A stretch of 36,731 nucleotides of DNA from Burkholderiales bacterium. GTDB taxonomy: Bacteria; Pseudomonadota; Gammaproteobacteria; Burkholderiales; Burkholderiaceae_C. Shown piece after piece: positions 24,199 through 31,734 of the stretch. The stretch's first letter is position 1. Each line of letters opens with the position of its first letter. The stretch covers positions 1-36,731 of the forward strand of contig JAGWTP010000034.1 in assembly GCA_028868895.1 (NCBI GenBank), given 5' to 3'. The notes beneath the pieces were generated by a model, which was not told the origin of the DNA, did not search any database, and saw nothing but the letters and a program-made list of their open reading frames with translations. The position numbers and the translations under genes were made by a program.

Positions 24199-25275
24199 TT
24201 ACCCGCGTTGTTCGCGGAAGAAGCCGAGCTTCTCCTGCGCCACGCGGTCGGAATACGAGAACAGCACCAGGTCGTCGGCGGCGTGCAGCGTGTAGGCCAT
24301 CCAGCCCGGCACGACGACCACGTCGTGCGGCGTCAGCGCGAAGCGCTGCTCGCCCACACGCATTTCGCCGCGGCCCTCGACGACGATGAAGATCGCGCTG
24401 TCGCTGGATCGGTACGGCAGCGTCGCGCTGCCGGCGCTCAGCAGGCGGATCGTCGTCGCCATCGTCGGCATGGCCCAGCCGCCGTCGAGCGGGTTCACAT
24501 AGCGCATCAGGTGCCCCAGGTGCGGGTCGGGGGCACCGGCGCGGGTGAGCGCGTGCAGCGCCTCGCGGGTGCGTGCATACGGGTAGTTGAAGACCGGCGA
24601 GTTGAGCGAGGCACTGCGGTACCCCACCGGCAGCAAGCCGCTGCCGTAGCGCGCGAGCGCGTCGCCCTCGGGGCGCGTCAGCTCGGCCTCGTCGCGCGGG
24701 TGGTCTTCGCGGAAGGTGGCGTTGAAGAAGCCGACCAGCGGGATGTCCAGCCCGTCGAGCCAGACCATCGGCCCGCTGCCCTCGTGGCCGTGGTGATGGA
24801 AGGTCCAGCTCGGCGTGATGACGAAGTCGCCCGGCTGCATCGTCGTCTTCTCGCCGTCGACCGCGGTGTAGGCGCCGCTGCCTTCGACGATGAAGCGCAG
24901 CGCGCTTTGGGTGTGGCGGTGCGCCGGCGCAACCTCGCCGGGCATGATCAGCTGCAGCCCGGCGTACAGCGAGTTGGTGATCTGCGAGCTGCCCTTCAGG
25001 CCCGGGTTCTCCAGGATCATCACGCGCCGCTCGGCCTCGCGGGCGCTGATGTGCGCGGCCGATTCGAGCACGTAGGGCCGCACGTCGGCATAGGCCCAGC
25101 GGTGGGCCACGCCGACGGGGGTGGGTGCCTCGGGCACCAGGCTTCTCAGCCGCGTCCACAGGGGCGCCAGGTGTTGCGTGTCGGCGCGGCCGTAGAAGGC
25201 TTCGCGCTCGCGCTGCACGGCACCGGAAGCGGCGGCAGCGGCGGTCGGGTTGGCGGTGGATGTGGCAGCGTTCAT
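24199..25275 (-). CDS. gtdA: Gentisate 1,2-dioxygenase (bicupin)
   Basis: Ring-cleaving Fe(II) dioxygenase that converts gentisate to maleylpyruvate. The protein has 358 residues and two cupin domains. The N-terminal cupin carries the metal-binding pattern HRHTQSALRFIVEG and the downstream HHHGHEG; the C-terminal cupin includes DSAIFIVVEGRGEMRVG and HDVVVVPGW. The region LVPEAPTPVGVAHRWAYADVR is typical of gentisate dioxygenases. It lies between the maleylpyruvate isomerase and the importer genes; together the four enzymes make a complete 3-hydroxybenzoate to pyruvate plus fumarate route. Confidence 0.94.
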   Translation of the reverse strand: MNAATSTANPTAAAAASGAVQREREAFYGRADTQHLAPLWTRLRSLVPEAPTPVGVAHRWAYADVRPYVLESAAHISAREAERRVMILENPGLKGSSQITNSLYAGLQLIMPGEVAPAHRHTQSALRFIVEGSGAYTAVDGEKTTMQPGDFVITPSWTFHHHGHEGSGPMVWLDGLDIPLVGFFNATFREDHPRDEAELTRPEGDALARYGSGLLPVGYRSASLNSPVFNYPYARTREALHALTRAGAPDPHLGHLMRYVNPLDGGWAMPTMATTIRLLSAGSATLPYRSSDSAIFIVVEGRGEMRVGEQRFALTPHDVVVVPGWMAYTLHAADDLVLFSYSDRVAQEKLGFFREQRG

Positions 25276-25295
25276 GCGCGGGTCTCCGGGGCGTT

Positions 25296-25952
25296 TCAGG
25301 CGGGGATGAAGTCGGGTTGGCGCTGCGGTTCGGCGGCCTCGAAGGCGGGATGCCGGCGGGCCTGCGCGTCGATCTGCGCGATGCGGGGCCAGCGGGCGAT
25401 GTCGATGCCGGAGCGGCGCGCGTTGGCCACCTGCGGCACCAGGCAGCAGTCGGCCAGCGTCGGCGCGCCGCCCACGCACCAGTGGCCGGTGTCGGTGGCG
25501 CCCAGCAGCGCTTCGAGCGCGTCGAAGCCCAGGCCGACCCAATGTGCGATCCAGGCGTACTTCTGGGCCTCGCTCAACGCCAGCGCGCCGGTCAGGTGCT
25601 TGAGCACGCGCAGGTTGCCGAGCGGGTGGATGTCGCAGGCGATGAGCTGCGCGATCTCGAGCACGCGGTCGCGCGCGGCGCCGTCGGGCGGCACCAGCAG
25701 CGGTGCGGGCTGCAGCCGGTCGAGGTGGTCGATGATGGCGAGCGACTGCGTGATGCGATGGCCGCCGACCTCGAGCGTGGGCACCAGCGCCTGCGGGTTG
25801 AGCGCGCGGTAGGCCGGTGCGTTCTGCGCGCCGCTGCGGATGTTCACGCCGACATGCCCCCACGCCAGCCCCTTCAGGTTGAGCGCGATGCGCACGCGGT
25901 ACGACGCCGAGCTGTTGAAGAAGCCGTGCAGGCGAATCGCCCCGGTCGTCAT
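25296..25952 (-). CDS. nagL: Maleylpyruvate isomerase (zeta-class GST, NagL/MaiA-like)
   Basis: Glutathione S-transferase zeta-class enzyme of 218 residues. The active-site motif SSASYRVRIAL is near residue 14, followed by NPQALVPTLEV and QSLAIIDHLD of the glutathione site, and CDIHPLGNLRVLKHL in the helical domain. In a homogentisate context this family isomerises maleylacetoacetate; next to a gentisate dioxygenase it should isomerise maleylpyruvate to fumarylpyruvate using glutathione. The FAH-family gene starts two bases from its beginning, so the genes are tightly coupled. Confidence 0.9.
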   Translation of the reverse strand: MTTGAIRLHGFFNSSASYRVRIALNLKGLAWGHVGVNIRSGAQNAPAYRALNPQALVPTLEVGGHRITQSLAIIDHLDRLQPAPLLVPPDGAARDRVLEIAQLIACDIHPLGNLRVLKHLTGALALSEAQKYAWIAHWVGLGFDALEALLGATDTGHWCVGGAPTLADCCLVPQVANARRSGIDIARWPRIAQIDAQARRHPAFEAAEPQRQPDFIPA

Positions 25953-25954
25953 GT

Positions 25955-26653
25955 TCAGACCACCTTGACGCGCAACTCGCCCAGGCCGTCGATGCCGCCG
26001 ACCATCGTCTGGCCGCGCTCGACCTTGCCGACGCCTTCGGGCGTGCCGGTGTAGATCAGGTCGCCGGGGCGAAGTTCGAAGTAGGTCGAGAGGTTGGCGA
26101 TGACTTCGGCCACCGACCAGATCAGCTTGGCGATGTCGCTGCGCTGGCGGTCGGCACCGTCCACCTGCACCCACACGGCGCCGGCGGCCGGGTGGCCGAT
26201 CGCAGCCACCGGGACGATCGGCCCGATCGGTGCCGATGCGTCGAAGGCCTTGCCCAGCTCCCACGGCCGGCCCTTGTCGCGGGCGCGCAATTGCAGGTCG
26301 CGGCGCGTCATGTCCAGGCCCACGGCGTAGCCGTACACGTGGTCCAGGGCCTGTTCGACGGGGATGTCACGCCCGGCCTTGCCGATCGCCACGACCAGCT
26401 CGATCTCGTGCTGGAAGTCGGTGCTCTGCGACGGGTAGGCGATCGATGCGGTCTGGCCGTGCGGCACGGCGACGATCGCGTTGTCGGGCTTGCAGAAGAA
26501 GAACGGCGGCTCGCGGTCGGGATCGAAGCCCATCTCGCGCGCATGCGCCGCGTAATTGCGGCCGACGCAGTAGACGCGGCGCACCGGGAACAGGGCGGCG
26601 GTGCCGGTCACCGGGACGGTGACGCGGGGTTCGGGTTCGAAGACCAGGCTCAT
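25955..26653 (-). CDS. nagK: Fumarylacetoacetate hydrolase family protein, probable fumarylpyruvate hydrolase
   Basis: FAH-fold hydrolase of 232 residues with the conserved start YCVGRNYAAHAREMG, the metal-binding glutamates in EIELVVAIGKAG, and the aspartate in GYAVGLDMTRRDLQ. The segment GDLIYTGTPEGVG is typical of the family. From its place between the 3-hydroxybenzoate 6-monooxygenase and the maleylpyruvate isomerase, it should hydrolyse fumarylpyruvate to fumarate and pyruvate, the last step of the gentisate pathway. Confidence 0.91.
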   Translation of the reverse strand: MSLVFEPEPRVTVPVTGTAALFPVRRVYCVGRNYAAHAREMGFDPDREPPFFFCKPDNAIVAVPHGQTASIAYPSQSTDFQHEIELVVAIGKAGRDIPVEQALDHVYGYAVGLDMTRRDLQLRARDKGRPWELGKAFDASAPIGPIVPVAAIGHPAAGAVWVQVDGADRQRSDIAKLIWSVAEVIANLSTYFELRPGDLIYTGTPEGVGKVERGQTMVGGIDGLGELRVKVV

Positions 26654-26673
26654 CGGGAATCTCCAGCAGGATC

Positions 26674-26701
26674 GGTTCGGAATGGTTCGGAATGGTTCGG
26701 G
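26674..26701. repeat. Short 10-bp tandem repeat upstream of the FAH-family gene
   Basis: The sequence GGTTCGGAAT occurs twice in tandem with a third partial copy (GGTTCGGG), in the gap between the monooxygenase stop and the hydrolase start. The copies are identical, so it is recent. No function can be assigned; it may be slippage-derived. Confidence 0.75.
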
Positions 26702-26731
26702 ATATCGGGACGGTTGGCGGGCGCGCGCGGC

Positions 26732-27931
26732 TCACGCGGCCAGGCAGTTCTCGACCCGCCAGCCATAGAGCCATTCGAGCGCATCGTAGAAGCGTTCGGG
26801 CGTGCGGCCCTTCCAAAGCTCGTTGCGCACCAGCCGCTCGACGCCCTTGGCGTGGAAGATGCGGCCCATCTCGCGCGCCGACAGCACGATGCGCGCGGTG
26901 CGGGCGACGCGCGAGCGCTGGTAGTGGTCGAAGGCTTTTGCGAAATCGTTGCCGTGCACGCGCAGCGCCTCGCCCAGCGTCACCGCGTCTTCGAGCGCCA
27001 TGCAGGCGCCTTGCGCGAGGTACTGCAGCGTCGGGTGCGCGGCGTCGCCGAGCAGCGTCGCGAGGCCGTAGGTCCACTGGCCGATCGGTTCGCGGTCGGC
27101 GGTGGCCCAGCGCTTCCAGCTCTTGGGCAGATCGATCAACTGGCGCGCGCGCGGGCAGATGCCCTCGAAATAGCCCTGCACCTCCTGCGCCGAACCTTCG
27201 GTCACGCTCCACTCCTCCTGCCGGCGGCTGTGGAACGTGACCACCACGTTGTACTGCTCGCCGCCGCGCAGCGGGTAGTGCACCAGGTGGCAATTGGGGC
27301 CGACCCAGATGCTGGCGGCGTTCCACTGCAGGTCGGCGGGAAAGTCCTTTCGGTCGACCACGGCGCGGTACACGACGTGCCCCGAGACCCGCGCCGCATC
27401 GCCGACGTACTGCGCGCGCACCGCCGACTTGACGCCGTCGGCGCCGATCAAGGCCTGGCCGCGGTGCGTGCCGCCATGGGCATCGACCACGGTGACGCCG
27501 GCGGCGTCCTGCTCGACGCGTGCCACCGGCGTGCGAGTGAGCACCTCGATGCGGCCGCTGGCGCGCGCCGCCTCGAGCAGCGAGAGGTGCACGTCGGCGC
27601 GGTGGATCACTGCATACGGGTTGCCGAAGCGCTGGCGGAAGGCCTCGCCCACGGGAATGCGGCCGACCAGCGATTCGTCGAGCGCGTCGTGCATCACCAT
27701 CTCGTCGGTGTAGACGGCCAGCGCGCGCGTGGTCGCGCCGATGCCGAGCGCGTCGAACGCCGCGAACGCGTTCGGGCCGAGCTGGATGCCCGCGCCGATC
27801 TCGCCGAGCTCGGGCGCCTGCTCGAGCACTGTCACGCTCAGGCCCTGGCGCGTGAGCGCCAGCGCCGCCGCCAGACCACCGATGCCGCCGCCGGCCACCA
27901 GGACCGGAAGCGAAGCGTGACGAGTGACCAC
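26732..27931 (-). CDS. 3-hydroxybenzoate 6-monooxygenase (FAD-dependent)
   Basis: Class A flavoprotein hydroxylase of about 399 residues that converts 3-hydroxybenzoate to gentisate with NAD(P)H and oxygen. The FAD dinucleotide motif AGGGIGGLAAALALTRQG is near the N-terminus, the DG motif is in LIGADGVKSAVR, and the GD motif is in GDAAHPTLQYLAQGACMALEDA. A close match to known 3-hydroxybenzoate 6-hydroxylases is seen in GAGIQLGPNAFAAFDALG. I chose the GTG at 27931 because AAGGA lies seven bases upstream and homology begins there; the longer ATG start at 28009 would extend through the operator. It is the first gene of the catabolic operon, divergent from marR. Confidence 0.9.
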   Translation of the reverse strand: MVTRHASLPVLVAGGGIGGLAAALALTRQGLSVTVLEQAPELGEIGAGIQLGPNAFAAFDALGIGATTRALAVYTDEMVMHDALDESLVGRIPVGEAFRQRFGNPYAVIHRADVHLSLLEAARASGRIEVLTRTPVARVEQDAAGVTVVDAHGGTHRGQALIGADGVKSAVRAQYVGDAARVSGHVVYRAVVDRKDFPADLQWNAASIWVGPNCHLVHYPLRGGEQYNVVVTFHSRRQEEWSVTEGSAQEVQGYFEGICPRARQLIDLPKSWKRWATADREPIGQWTYGLATLLGDAAHPTLQYLAQGACMALEDAVTLGEALRVHGNDFAKAFDHYQRSRVARTARIVLSAREMGRIFHAKGVERLVRNELWKGRTPERFYDALEWLYGWRVENCLAA

Positions 27932-27961
27932 GGGACTTTCCTTTGCCAATGCGAACTGAAC

Positions 27962-27990
27962 ATCAGTACACTTACGATCAGTGTAGTGAT
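27962..27990. promoter_or_regulatory. Inverted-repeat operator between marR and the gentisate operon
   Basis: ATCAGTACACT (27962-27972) and AGTGTAGTGAT (27980-27990) form an 11-base inverted repeat with one mismatch and a 7-base spacer. It is centred in the 109-base divergent promoter and is AT-richer than its surroundings. Its size and symmetry suit a MarR dimer that would control both directions; this is inferred. Confidence 0.7.
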
Positions 27991-28040
27991 GACATGAACC
28001 ATAGTGCATCAGGGTTTTCCCGCATCAGACGGAGGCTGGC

Positions 28041-28511
28041 ATGAAGAAGTCGAAGACGAAAGCGGTGGACCTGCACGGCCTGCCCGGCCACTCCATCCGG
28101 CGCCTGCACCAGATCGCGGTGGCGATCTTCCTGCAGGAGACCGGGGCCCACGGCGTCACGCCGGTGCAGTACGCCGCGTTGCAATCTGTGGCCGACGCGC
28201 CGGGCATCGACCAGCGCACGCTGGCACGCAGCATCGGCCTGGACACCTCGACGATCGCCGGTGTGCTCGACCGCCTGGAGTCGCGCGGCCTGCTGTTGCG
28301 CAGCGCGTCGCCCGACGACCGCCGCGTGCGCCGGCTCACCCTCACCGACGACGGCCGCGCGCTGCTCGGCGCGCTGGTGCCCGACATGCTGCGCGCCCAG
28401 CAGCGCATGCTCGAGCCGCTGGCCAAGGCCGAACGGGCCGAGTTCATGCGCATGCTGGACGTGCTGGTCACGGCCAACAACGAACTCAGCCGGGCGCCGC
28501 GCGACGGCTGA
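28041..28511 (+). CDS. MarR family transcriptional regulator
   Basis: Winged-helix regulator of 156 residues. The DNA-binding region includes IDQRTLARSIGLDTSTIAGVL as the helix-turn-helix and a wing with RSASPDDRRVRRLTLTDDG. The ATG at 28041 has GGAGG about six bases upstream. It is divergent from the 3-hydroxybenzoate 6-monooxygenase gene, with a shared inverted repeat, so it is most likely the local repressor relieved by an aromatic ligand such as 3-hydroxybenzoate or gentisate. Confidence 0.93.
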   Translation: MKKSKTKAVDLHGLPGHSIRRLHQIAVAIFLQETGAHGVTPVQYAALQSVADAPGIDQRTLARSIGLDTSTIAGVLDRLESRGLLLRSASPDDRRVRRLTLTDDGRALLGALVPDMLRAQQRMLEPLAKAERAEFMRMLDVLVTANNELSRAPRDG

Positions 28512-28516
28512 TCGCG

Positions 28517-28577
28517 CCGCACCCGATTGCCGCACCCGATTGCCGCACCCGATTGCCGCGCCCAATTGCCGCGCGCA
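28517..28577. repeat. 13-bp tandem repeat between marR and the VWA gene
   Basis: The unit ATTGCCGCACCCG is repeated at 28526, 28539, 28552 and 28565, with a partial copy before; the last two units have G and A changes. It lies wholly in the intergenic region. It is too short and lacks spacers, so it is not a CRISPR. It may be a replication-slippage repeat or carry protein-binding sites upstream of the VWA-tam operon. Confidence 0.85.
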
Positions 28578-28642
28578 CCGGCCCGCGCCGCGTGGCGAGC
28601 CAGTCGGCACAATAGCTGCACCGCCCTGCCCCGCCGACCGCC

Positions 28643-29848
28643 ATGTTGATCAACTTCTTTTTCACGCTGCGTGCCGCCAAGCTGAAGGTCTCGGTCAAGG
28701 AGTACCTGATGCTGCTCGAAGCGATCCAGGCCGGCGTGCTCGACGCCGACCCGGCCAACGCCGCCGACACGAGCGGGCCGACCACGACCAAGTTCTACTA
28801 CCTCGCGCGCACCGCGCTGGTCAAGGACGAAGCCAACTTCGACAAGTTCGACCGCGCCTTCGCCGCCTACTTCAAGGGCGTCGAGATGCTCACCGACTTC
28901 ACGCAGGACGTGCCGCTCGACTGGCTGCGCAAGAACCTCGAACTCGAGCTCAGCGCCGAAGAAAAGGCCGCGATCGAGAAGATGGGCTGGGACGAGCTGA
29001 TGGAGACGCTGAAGAAGCGCTTCGAGGAGCAGAAGGAGCGCCACGAAGGCGGCAACAAGATGATCGGCACCGGCGGCACCAGCCCGTTCGGCGCCTACGG
29101 CTACAACCCGCAGGGCATCCGCATCGGCCAGGACAAGAGCCGCAACAAGAGCGCGGTGAAGGTCTGGGACCAGCGCCAGTTCAAGGACTACGACGACAGC
29201 CTGGAGCTCGGCACGCGCAACATCAAGGTCGCGCTGCGGCGGCTGCGCCGCTTCGCGCGCGAAGGCGCCCAGGACGAGCTCGACCTCGACGACACGATCC
29301 GCTGCACCGCGGCGAACGCCGGCTGGCTCGACATCAAGATGGTGCCCGAGCGCCACAACAAGGTGGGTGTGCTGCTGCTGATGGACGTGGGCGGCACGAT
29401 GGACGAGCACATCCACCGCGTCGAGGAGATCTTCTCCGCCGCGAAGAGCGAGTTCAAGCACCTGGAGTTCTATTACTTCCACAACTGCGTCTACGACTTC
29501 ATGTGGAAGAACAACCGGCGCCGCTACAGCGAGAAGTTCCCGACCATGGACATCATTCGCAAGTACAACAAGGACTACAAGCTGATCTTCGTCGGCGACG
29601 CGACCATGAGCCCGTACGAGATCCTGCAGCCCGGCGGCAGCGTCGAATACAACAACGAGGAAGCCGGCGCCGAATGGCTGCAGCGCCTCACCCACGCGTT
29701 CCCGAAGTTCGCCTGGATCAACCCCGAGCCGCAGGGCGTGTGGGGCTACCGGCAAAGCATCGCGGTGATCCAGCAACTGATGAGCCAGCGCATGTTCCCG
29801 CTCACCCTCGCCGGGCTCGAAGGGGCCATGCGCCTGCTGAGCAAATGA
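28643..29848 (+). CDS. CoxE-like VWA domain-containing protein
   Basis: Cytoplasmic protein of 401 residues with an N-terminal region starting MLINFFFTLRAAKLKVSVKE, a charged central region, and a C-terminal VWA domain. The metal site is of the variant CoxE-type, DVGGTMDEH, in place of DxSxS; the remaining VWA strands (FYYFHNCVYDFMW, LIFVGDATMSPYEI) are intact. CoxE-like proteins usually pair with a MoxR-type ATPase that loads cofactors or remodels targets; none is adjacent here, though a moxR lies about 27 kb away in the window. Its stop overlaps tamA by four bases, so it is part of the tamA-tamB operon. Confidence 0.87.
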   Translation: MLINFFFTLRAAKLKVSVKEYLMLLEAIQAGVLDADPANAADTSGPTTTKFYYLARTALVKDEANFDKFDRAFAAYFKGVEMLTDFTQDVPLDWLRKNLELELSAEEKAAIEKMGWDELMETLKKRFEEQKERHEGGNKMIGTGGTSPFGAYGYNPQGIRIGQDKSRNKSAVKVWDQRQFKDYDDSLELGTRNIKVALRRLRRFAREGAQDELDLDDTIRCTAANAGWLDIKMVPERHNKVGVLLLMDVGGTMDEHIHRVEEIFSAAKSEFKHLEFYYFHNCVYDFMWKNNRRRYSEKFPTMDIIRKYNKDYKLIFVGDATMSPYEILQPGGSVEYNNEEAGAEWLQRLTHAFPKFAWINPEPQGVWGYRQSIAVIQQLMSQRMFPLTLAGLEGAMRLLSK

Positions 29849-31734
29849 CCGCGGCGCGGCGGCTGCGCACCGCGCTCGCCGCCCTCACCGCGATTTCGGC
29901 ACTGGTGGTGGCCGGCTGCGCGCACCTGCCGTTCGCGGCGGACAAGGCCGAGGCACAGCCCCCCGGCGCAGCCGCCTCCGGCGTGCCCACCCGGGCCGAG
30001 TACCGCCTCGAGATCCAGGCCCCCGGCGCACTGCGCAAGCTGCTCACCGACTACCTCGACCTGGCCCGGTTCCAGAACGCCCCGGCCACCGAAGGCGTCA
30101 ACGACGCCGAACTCGAGCGCTTGCGCAGGGCAGCGCCGGCGCAGGCGCGGGCGCTGCTCGAAACCGCCGGCTACTTCAACGCCGAGGTCACGGTCGAGCG
30201 CATCGGCACCGACGCCGCCGGGCTGCGGCTGCTGCGCATGGTGGTCGACCCCGGGCCGGTCGCCACGGTGACGGCGTTCAGCCTCGACGCCACCGGCGCA
30301 CTGCAGACCGCTGCGGCCGCCGGCAACGCCGCCGCGCAGCACGAGCTCGACACCCTGCGGGCCCGGTGGCCGCTGCGCGCCGGTGACGCCTTTCGCGAGA
30401 GCGCCTGGGTGCAGGCCAAGACCGGCACGCTCGTGCGGCTGCGCGCCGACGGCTACGCGGCGGCCTCGTGGCGCAGCACCCGTGCGCGCGTCGATGCGGT
30501 CGACAACCGCGTGACTCTTGAGATGGTGATCGACAGCGGCCCGCTGTACCGGCTCGGCGCGATCCACATCGACGGCCTGTCTCGCTACGACGAATCCGCG
30601 GTGCGCCGGCTCGCCAACTTCGCGCCCGGCGATCCGTACACCGAGAAGACCTTGCTCGACTTCCAGGAGCGGCTGCAGAAGGTCGGCCTGTTCGAGGGCG
30701 CGTCGGTCGAGCTCGACGCCGCGCCGGCCAGCGCGGGCGCGGCGCCGGTGCTGGTGCACGTGAAGGAGCAGCCGCTGCACCAGACCACGGTAGGCCTGGG
30801 CTACAGCGGCAACACCGGCGCGCGTGCGACCGTCGAGTTCACCCAGCGCCGCCTGTTCGGCAGCCGCTGGATCGCCCACAACAAGCTCGCGCTCGGCCCC
30901 GAGCAAAAGACCTGGCAAGGCGACCTGACCTCCTACCCGCTCGACGGCCTGTATCGCAACCTGGTCTCGGGCAGCACCTCGCACCTGCGCACCAACGGCC
31001 AGTTGCTGCGCGACTGGAACGCGCGCATCGGCCGCACGCAGGACACGCCGCGCATCGAACGCCTGTACTTCGGCGAGCTGGCGCATGCGCGCGTCGACAG
31101 CGACGTGCTGACGAGCCAGGCCGACGCCGCCTCGTACAACTACCAGTGGGTCTACCGCGACCTCGACAGCGTGCTGTTGCCCACGCGCGGGCTGACCGCG
31201 TCGGCGCAGGCCGCGCTCGGCTACGCGCGCGGCACGCTGGCCGCGGCCGGCGCACCGACGCTCGACGCGCGCGGCCCGTTCGCGCGCGCCTACTCGCGCC
31301 TGACCTGGTACCGGCCGCTCGGCGACGCCTGGTACGGCACCGCGCGCCTCGAGGCCGGCGAGGTCTTCGCCCACAGCGCGATCGGCATCCCCGACACCCT
31401 GCTGTTCCGCGCCGGCGGCGACGACTCGGTGCGCGGCTACGGCTACCGCACGCTCGGCCCGGTCGTCGACGGCGTGGTCACCAGCGGGCGCACGCTGCTG
31501 ACGGCGAGCCTCGAAGTGGCGCGGCCGATCTCGCCCGCCTACCCGGCCTACTGGTGGGCGGCGTTCGTCGATGCCGGCAATGCCGCCGACCGCTGGATCG
31601 ACTTCAAACCCGCGCTGGGTTACGGCGTGGGTCTGCGCTGGCGCAGCCCCGTCGGGCCGCTGCGCGTCGATCTGGCGTATGGCCAACAGGTGCACGCGGT
31701 GCGCGTGCACCTGAGCGTGGGGATCGCGTACTGA
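29845..31734 (+). CDS. tamA: TamA, outer-membrane BamA-family translocation protein
   Basis: Outer-membrane component of the translocation and assembly module, 629 residues. The N-terminus has a signal with a plausible lipobox (VVAGC near residue 26), so it may be a lipoprotein. POTRA domains follow (about residues 50-320), then the Omp85 barrel with GGDDSVRGYGYRTLGP, the conserved lid-lock region, and final strands with SPVGPLRVDLAYG. The ATG at 29845 overlaps the VWA stop by four bases. It acts with TamB in transport or insertion of outer-membrane components. Confidence 0.93.
   Translation: MTAARRLRTALAALTAISALVVAGCAHLPFAADKAEAQPPGAAASGVPTRAEYRLEIQAPGALRKLLTDYLDLARFQNAPATEGVNDAELERLRRAAPAQARALLETAGYFNAEVTVERIGTDAAGLRLLRMVVDPGPVATVTAFSLDATGALQTAAAAGNAAAQHELDTLRARWPLRAGDAFRESAWVQAKTGTLVRLRADGYAAASWRSTRARVDAVDNRVTLEMVIDSGPLYRLGAIHIDGLSRYDESAVRRLANFAPGDPYTEKTLLDFQERLQKVGLFEGASVELDAAPASAGAAPVLVHVKEQPLHQTTVGLGYSGNTGARATVEFTQRRLFGSRWIAHNKLALGPEQKTWQGDLTSYPLDGLYRNLVSGSTSHLRTNGQLLRDWNARIGRTQDTPRIERLYFGELAHARVDSDVLTSQADAASYNYQWVYRDLDSVLLPTRGLTASAQAALGYARGTLAAAGAPTLDARGPFARAYSRLTWYRPLGDAWYGTARLEAGEVFAHSAIGIPDTLLFRAGGDDSVRGYGYRTLGPVVDGVVTSGRTLLTASLEVARPISPAYPAYWWAAFVDAGNAADRWIDFKPALGYGVGLRWRSPVGPLRVDLAYGQQVHAVRVHLSVGIAY

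Noticed and set aside
28517-28577. CRISPR-like array or phage attachment site
   Set aside because: 13-base units with no spacers and no integrase or cas genes nearby.
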